NCBI RefSeq assembly: GCF_020181355.1
Contig: NZ_CP084004.1
Location: 2,170,001-2,234,000 of the forward strand
Length of the DNA: 64,000 bases
Direction of reading: 5' to 3'
Source: Collinsella aerofaciens
Lineage (GTDB): Bacteria; Actinomycetota; Coriobacteriia; Coriobacteriales; Coriobacteriaceae
Shown: positions 60,334 to 64,000 of the stretch, piece after piece
How the letters are laid out: each line of letters starts with the position of its first letter
Numbering within the stretch: position 1 is the first letter of the stretch
Notes under the pieces: generated by a model
Database searches by the model: none
The model's input: the letters and a program-made list of their open reading frames with translations, nothing else
What the model was told of the DNA's origin: nothing
Translations under genes and position numbers: made by a program

Positions 60334-61224
60334 CTAATCCACGCGCTTGTCGCCCATAAAGAAGACGGCCACCGTGCCAGGACCGGTATGCGAGCCAATC
60401 AGAGCACCGATGCTATTGATCTCAATCTTGCCTTTGAGCTGCGGAACTTGTTCCTCTATCAGCGCCGCAACGGCCTCGGCGTCCTCGCGGCACGCCGAGT
60501 GCGACATGATGCACTTGCCCGAATAGTTCGCGCCGTCCTGCACATGCGCCATCACGGTCTTGGCCATCTCGGAGATCGCGCGCTTCTTGGTGCGAATCTT
60601 CTCACGCGGCGCCAGCTCACCTTCACAATCGACCGTCATGAGCGGGCAAATCTTGAGTGCCGTGCCGATGATCGCGCTCGCGGCCGAAATGCGACCGCCG
60701 CGCAGGTAGCTCGACAGATCGGTCGAGAAAAACCAGTGGTGAAGGTTGAGTTTATGCTCCTCAATCCAAGCGGCCGTCTCGTCGAGCGAAGCGCCGCTAT
60801 CGCGAACGTCGGCGGCACATTCCGCCAGCAGGCCAAAGCCCGAAGACGCCGCCAGCGAATCGATGACGCGCACCTTGCCGCCCTGGGGATAGCGATCCGC
60901 GAGCATCTGCGCCGCAACGCAGGCCGATCCATACGTGCCCGAAATACCCGACGACAACGCCAGGTGCAGCACGTCTTTACCCTCGGCAACAAACGGCTCC
61001 CAAAACTCCTCGTACTCACCAACACTCACCTGAGACGTCTTGGGCATGGCGCCCGCGGCAATCTGGGCAAAAAAATCGTCCGGCGCAATCGACTGATACA
61101 GATCGTCCGTATAGACAACATCGTCGATCTCGTAATGAAAACACACGACAGGGATATTGCGCGACGCAAAGAACTCACGGGTTCGATCGGCGGCGGATTC
61201 ACAGGTCAGGACAAAATCACTCAT
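60334..61224 (-). CDS. DegV family fatty-acid-binding protein (paralogue 3)
   Basis: A 296-aa protein. FVLTCESAADRTREF replaces the usual IITDSTSD start, the lipid-site segment reads HLALSSGISGTYGSACVAAQ, and the C-terminus NSIGALIGSHTGPGTVAVFFM is typical. It is the most divergent of the three DegV copies at the N-terminus. The ATG at 61224 has AAGGAG upstream. It lies between an IS element and fbp. Confidence 0.92.
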   Translation of the reverse strand: MSDFVLTCESAADRTREFFASRNIPVVCFHYEIDDVVYTDDLYQSIAPDDFFAQIAAGAMPKTSQVSVGEYEEFWEPFVAEGKDVLHLALSSGISGTYGSACVAAQMLADRYPQGGKVRVIDSLAASSGFGLLAECAADVRDSGASLDETAAWIEEHKLNLHHWFFSTDLSSYLRGGRISAASAIIGTALKICPLMTVDCEGELAPREKIRTKKRAISEMAKTVMAHVQDGANYSGKCIMSHSACREDAEAVAALIEEQVPQLKGKIEINSIGALIGSHTGPGTVAVFFMGDKRVD

Positions 61225-61486
61225 ATGAGGCTCCTTACTCATTGCTGCGCAAATTATCGCACTGCAAGCGTGAATACGGTACAAATGTCCACTATTTACC
61301 AAATTGAAGCAAAGGTAGTGAACATCTTTACCGTCATCATCTCTATCGATCCCGGAGGCATGCGTCTGCAAAAACGACCCTGCGTCTCCACTCAACCGCC
61401 ATATCTACCTCAACTAAATCGATTTACCAAACCGTTCGGCAAACAATTCGACCTCTCATCTCCAATCGAAACAAAAGCGGCGCATA
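61225..61486. other. Divergent spacer between degV paralogue 3 and fbp
   Basis: No gene. It is AT-richer than its neighbours. CACTATTTACC (61290 area) and GGTAGTG (61315 area) form an imperfect dyad nearer degV. No other structure seen. Confidence 0.4.
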
Positions 61487-61515
61487 CTGATAAACGTTTG
61501 ACGATGCTTTATCAG
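61487..61515 (+). promoter_or_regulatory. Operator-like inverted repeat upstream of fbp
   Basis: CTGATAAA-N13-TTTATCAG, perfect 8-bp arms, overlapping TTGACG (61498-61503), a -35-like hexamer, 30 nt before the fbp start. Candidate repressor site. Confidence 0.5.
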
Positions 61516-61543
61516 TTTTACCAACCACATCGGAAGGTGCTTC

Positions 61544-63460
61544 ATGGCCGCATTCGATCACAATCCGCACGACTTCAAGTATCTGCGCCTGCTGTCGAGA
61601 CAGTTCCCCACCGAGCAATCCGCATTCACCGAGATTATCAATCTCTCGGCCATCCTCAACCTGCCCAAGGGCACCGAGCATTTTATGAGCGATGTGCATG
61701 GCGAGTACGAAGCCTTTATGCACATCCTCAATAACTGCTCGGGCGTCGTGCGCGAGCATGTCGACGAAATCTTTGGCGACACGCTCTCCTTTGGCGAAAA
61801 GGGCGAGCTGTGCACGCTCATCTACTATCCGCGCGAGAAGATCGATCTTGTCCGCAGCCGGCGCGAGGACTCGCCCACCTGGTACAAGACCATGCTCGAC
61901 CAGCTCATCGTGGTTGCCCGCTCGCTTTCGAGCCGCTATACCCGCTCTAAGGTACGTAAGGCCATCCCGCGCGATTACGCCTACATCATCGACGAGTTGC
62001 TGCACACGCATCCAGACGAGAACAACTACCGCGTGCGTTATCACGAGCGCATTATCGAATCCATCTTAGAGACCGCCAGCGCCGACGACTTTATCGAGTC
62101 GCTCGCCTCGCTCATCAAGCGCCTCGCCGTCGACCACCTGCACTTGGTGGGCGACATCTTCGATCGCGGTGGCGGCGCGGCCAAGATTATGGACTGCCTG
62201 CTCACCTATCATTCGCTCGATATTCAGTGGGGCAACCACGACCTGCTGTGGATGGGTGCCGCTGCCGGCGAGCCCGCCTGCATCGCCACGGTACTGCGCA
62301 ACAACCTGCGCTACGACAACTACGAGATTCTCGAGAACGACTATGGCATCTCGCTGCGCGAGCTTGTCGCCTTCGCCGACGCCACCTATACCGCCGGCGA
62401 GTCCATCAGCCCGCTGATCAAAGCCATCAACGTCCTGCTTTTTAAGCTCGAGGGCCAGATTATCCAGCGCCACCCCGAGTTCGACATGGCAGACCGCCTG
62501 CTGCTCGACAAGATCGATCACGACGCCGGCACGGTCGCCCTCGCCGACGGCAGCGTATGGCCGCTCACGACCAACGACTTCCCCACCGTCGATCCGGCGG
62601 ACCCATACACGCTCACGCCCCAGGAGCAACACATCATCGACAAGCTCGTGTCCGAGTTTGTCACCGCCGATCACCTGCATCGCCATATCGATTTCCTCTA
62701 CACCCACGGCTCGATGTACAAGGTCACCAACGGCAACCTGCTGTTCCACGGCTGCGTGCCGCTCAACGAAGACGGCACCTTTAGCAGCATGAACTGCCTG
62801 GGCACCTGGCATGCTGGCCGCGATTACTTCGATTTTTGCGACCACATCGCCCGCCGCGCCTGGCGCGTCGGCGACCGCGATGCCCTCGACTGGATGTGGT
62901 ACCTGTGGATTGGCTTTAACTCACCCGCCAGCGGACGCGTGGTGCGCACGTTCGAGCGCGCCTACATCGCCGACAAGAGCACGTGGGTCGAGCCGATGGA
63001 CCCGTACTATACGCTCACCACGTCCTCGTCCGTTTGCGACGACATCATGCGCGAGTTTGGCGTCGCCCCCATGGCCTGCTCGCCGACGGGCCACATCATC
63101 AACGGCCATACCCCGGTCAAAACCACCAAGGGCGAGCAGCCCATCCGCGCCAACGGCAAGTTGCTGGTCATCGACGGCGGTTTCTGTCGCGCCTACCATC
63201 CCAAAACGGGCATCGCCGGCTACACGCTCATCTCGAGCTCGCGCGGATGCCGCCTCAAGTCGCACCAGGCCTTTACCACCGTTGCCGAGGCGCTCACCCG
63301 CAACATCGACATCGAAAGCGAGACCAACCGCTTTGACGAGGCCGACCGGCGCCGCATGGTGAGCGACACCGATACCGGTGCCAAGATTCGCAGCCAGATC
63401 CAGGACCTGCGCCAGCTGCTCGATGCATATAGAAACGGTGCTATCGAGGAGCGTGCCTAG
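61544..63460 (+). CDS. fbp: Fructose-1,6-bisphosphatase class III
   Basis: Hydrolyses fructose-1,6-bisphosphate in gluconeogenesis. It is 638 aa, the Firmicutes-type class III enzyme with a metallophosphatase core: SDVHGEYEAF (about 49), GDIFDRGGGA (about 203), QWGNHD (about 230) and NGHTPVKTTKGE (about 520). It is unrelated to class I FBPase. The start has GGAAGG upstream. With pckA it gives both control points of gluconeogenesis in this window. Confidence 0.96.
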   Translation: MAAFDHNPHDFKYLRLLSRQFPTEQSAFTEIINLSAILNLPKGTEHFMSDVHGEYEAFMHILNNCSGVVREHVDEIFGDTLSFGEKGELCTLIYYPREKIDLVRSRREDSPTWYKTMLDQLIVVARSLSSRYTRSKVRKAIPRDYAYIIDELLHTHPDENNYRVRYHERIIESILETASADDFIESLASLIKRLAVDHLHLVGDIFDRGGGAAKIMDCLLTYHSLDIQWGNHDLLWMGAAAGEPACIATVLRNNLRYDNYEILENDYGISLRELVAFADATYTAGESISPLIKAINVLLFKLEGQIIQRHPEFDMADRLLLDKIDHDAGTVALADGSVWPLTTNDFPTVDPADPYTLTPQEQHIIDKLVSEFVTADHLHRHIDFLYTHGSMYKVTNGNLLFHGCVPLNEDGTFSSMNCLGTWHAGRDYFDFCDHIARRAWRVGDRDALDWMWYLWIGFNSPASGRVVRTFERAYIADKSTWVEPMDPYYTLTTSSSVCDDIMREFGVAPMACSPTGHIINGHTPVKTTKGEQPIRANGKLLVIDGGFCRAYHPKTGIAGYTLISSSRGCRLKSHQAFTTVAEALTRNIDIESETNRFDEADRRRMVSDTDTGAKIRSQIQDLRQLLDAYRNGAIEERA

Positions 63461-63538
63461 CCCCGCCCACGGGGATTGGCTAAACTTTCTGGGTTTGTCG
63501 TCCCCACGGCGCCCCGGCGCCACCCTAAGGCAGGTACC

Positions 63539-63934
63539 ATGCAAAAGCTCCTTGCACAGATCATGAAATTCGGCGTCGTCGGCGTCATTGCCACTGTCAT
63601 CGACTTTGGCATCATGAATCTGCTCCACTACGGTCTGGGTCTCAACATCCTAATCGCCAACACCAGCGGCTTTATCGTCTCGCTCATCTTTAACTACGTC
63701 GCGAGCATGAAGTACGTGTTTGCGCACAAGGAGGGCATGAGCCGCCGCCGCGAGTTCATCATCTTTGTCGTGCTGTCCGTTATTGGCCTGGCGCTCAACG
63801 ATGGCATCGTGCTGGCCCTCAACGCCGGCCTGGGCCTCGAGGCCAATATCGCCAAGATTTGCGCTACCGCGCTGGTCATGGTCTACAACTTTGTAACGCG
63901 CAAGATCTTCCTGGAGGGCGAGCAGACCAAGTAG
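63539..63934 (+). CDS. GtrA family membrane protein
   Basis: 131 aa with four membrane spans. KFGVVGVIATVIDFGIMNLLHYGLG at the N-terminus and LIFNYVASMKYVFAHKEG, then ALVMVYNFVTRKIFLE, are GtrA/DPMS motifs. GtrA proteins are thought to flip or assist polyprenyl-phosphate sugars for cell-surface glycosylation. The ATG at 63539 follows AAGGCAGG. It may relate to the WecA- and Wzx-like genes earlier in the window. Confidence 0.9.
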   Translation: MQKLLAQIMKFGVVGVIATVIDFGIMNLLHYGLGLNILIANTSGFIVSLIFNYVASMKYVFAHKEGMSRRREFIIFVVLSVIGLALNDGIVLALNAGLGLEANIAKICATALVMVYNFVTRKIFLEGEQTK

Positions 63935-64000
63935 CCCGGCCTCCTCGTTGCACTACGGGGCCCACGGACGACGCGCGTCGAGCGCTGCGTTGTTCGTGGG

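Overview
The window is dense, GC-rich and bacterial. Gene content and protein sequences point to a gut actinobacterium of the class Coriobacteriia, most likely Collinsella or a close relative. Supporting points are the class III fructose-1,6-bisphosphatase, DegV paralogues, ATP-type PEP carboxykinase, a pst operon without phoU, GTG/TTG starts and abundant GGGAC-core intergenic hairpins. This assignment is inference; no rRNA or tRNA was seen that would settle it.

Layout. 1-2.3 kb: end of a WecA/TagO-type transferase and trpS. 2.5-9 kb: a minus-strand block of an Ogt-like alkyltransferase, DegV, MarR, a B3/B4 tRNA-editing-like protein, pckA and a lactate permease. 9.2-12 kb: a flippase and a metallophosphoesterase. 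12.1-13.7 kb: an IS110 element. 13.8-18 kb: a K+/H+ antiporter, a small acidic protein and a lower-GC two-gene operon (MazG-like plus GIY-YIG/DUF2075 helicase) that looks like an accessory defence or nucleic-acid module. 18-22.6 kb: serC, serA, an M20 peptidase and a DUF1015-like protein. 22.7-26 kb: two phosphatases, a nitroreductase, HdeD-like and DUF188 proteins. 26-33.7 kb: metals and nucleases, with a His-rich metal permease, a DnaQ-like exonuclease, an AbiEi/DUF559-like protein, an arsR-HMA-zntA operon with three matching operators, and a DtxR-type regulator. 33.9-40.4 kb: Cof phosphatase, ABC-F and pstSCAB. 40.6-49.4 kb: M20 peptidase, HAD phosphatase, DegV, LOG, tgt, an SDR and a tail-anchored coiled-coil protein. 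49.7-51.2 kb: an IS1111-type element. 51.3-57.5 kb: queA-queH, DUF3267, metG, a NOL1/NOP2/Sun methyltransferase and a 56-residue membrane protein. 57.7-64 kb: a TIM-barrel protein, an IS150-type element, a third DegV, fbp and gtrA.

Functional themes are gluconeogenesis and lactate use (pckA, lactate permease, fbp), serine synthesis (serC-serA), queuosine modification (tgt, queA, queH), phosphate import, and zinc/manganese/iron homeostasis.

The most unusual layer is intergenic. At least seven families of palindromes differ in their arms but share a GGGAC-type core. A separate ~190-nt structured element occurs twice with compensatory stem changes. Two of the three insertion sequences sit inside such structures: the IS150-type element lies in the loop of a terminator hairpin, and the IS1111-type element splits one copy of the structured element. 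No CRISPR array was seen.
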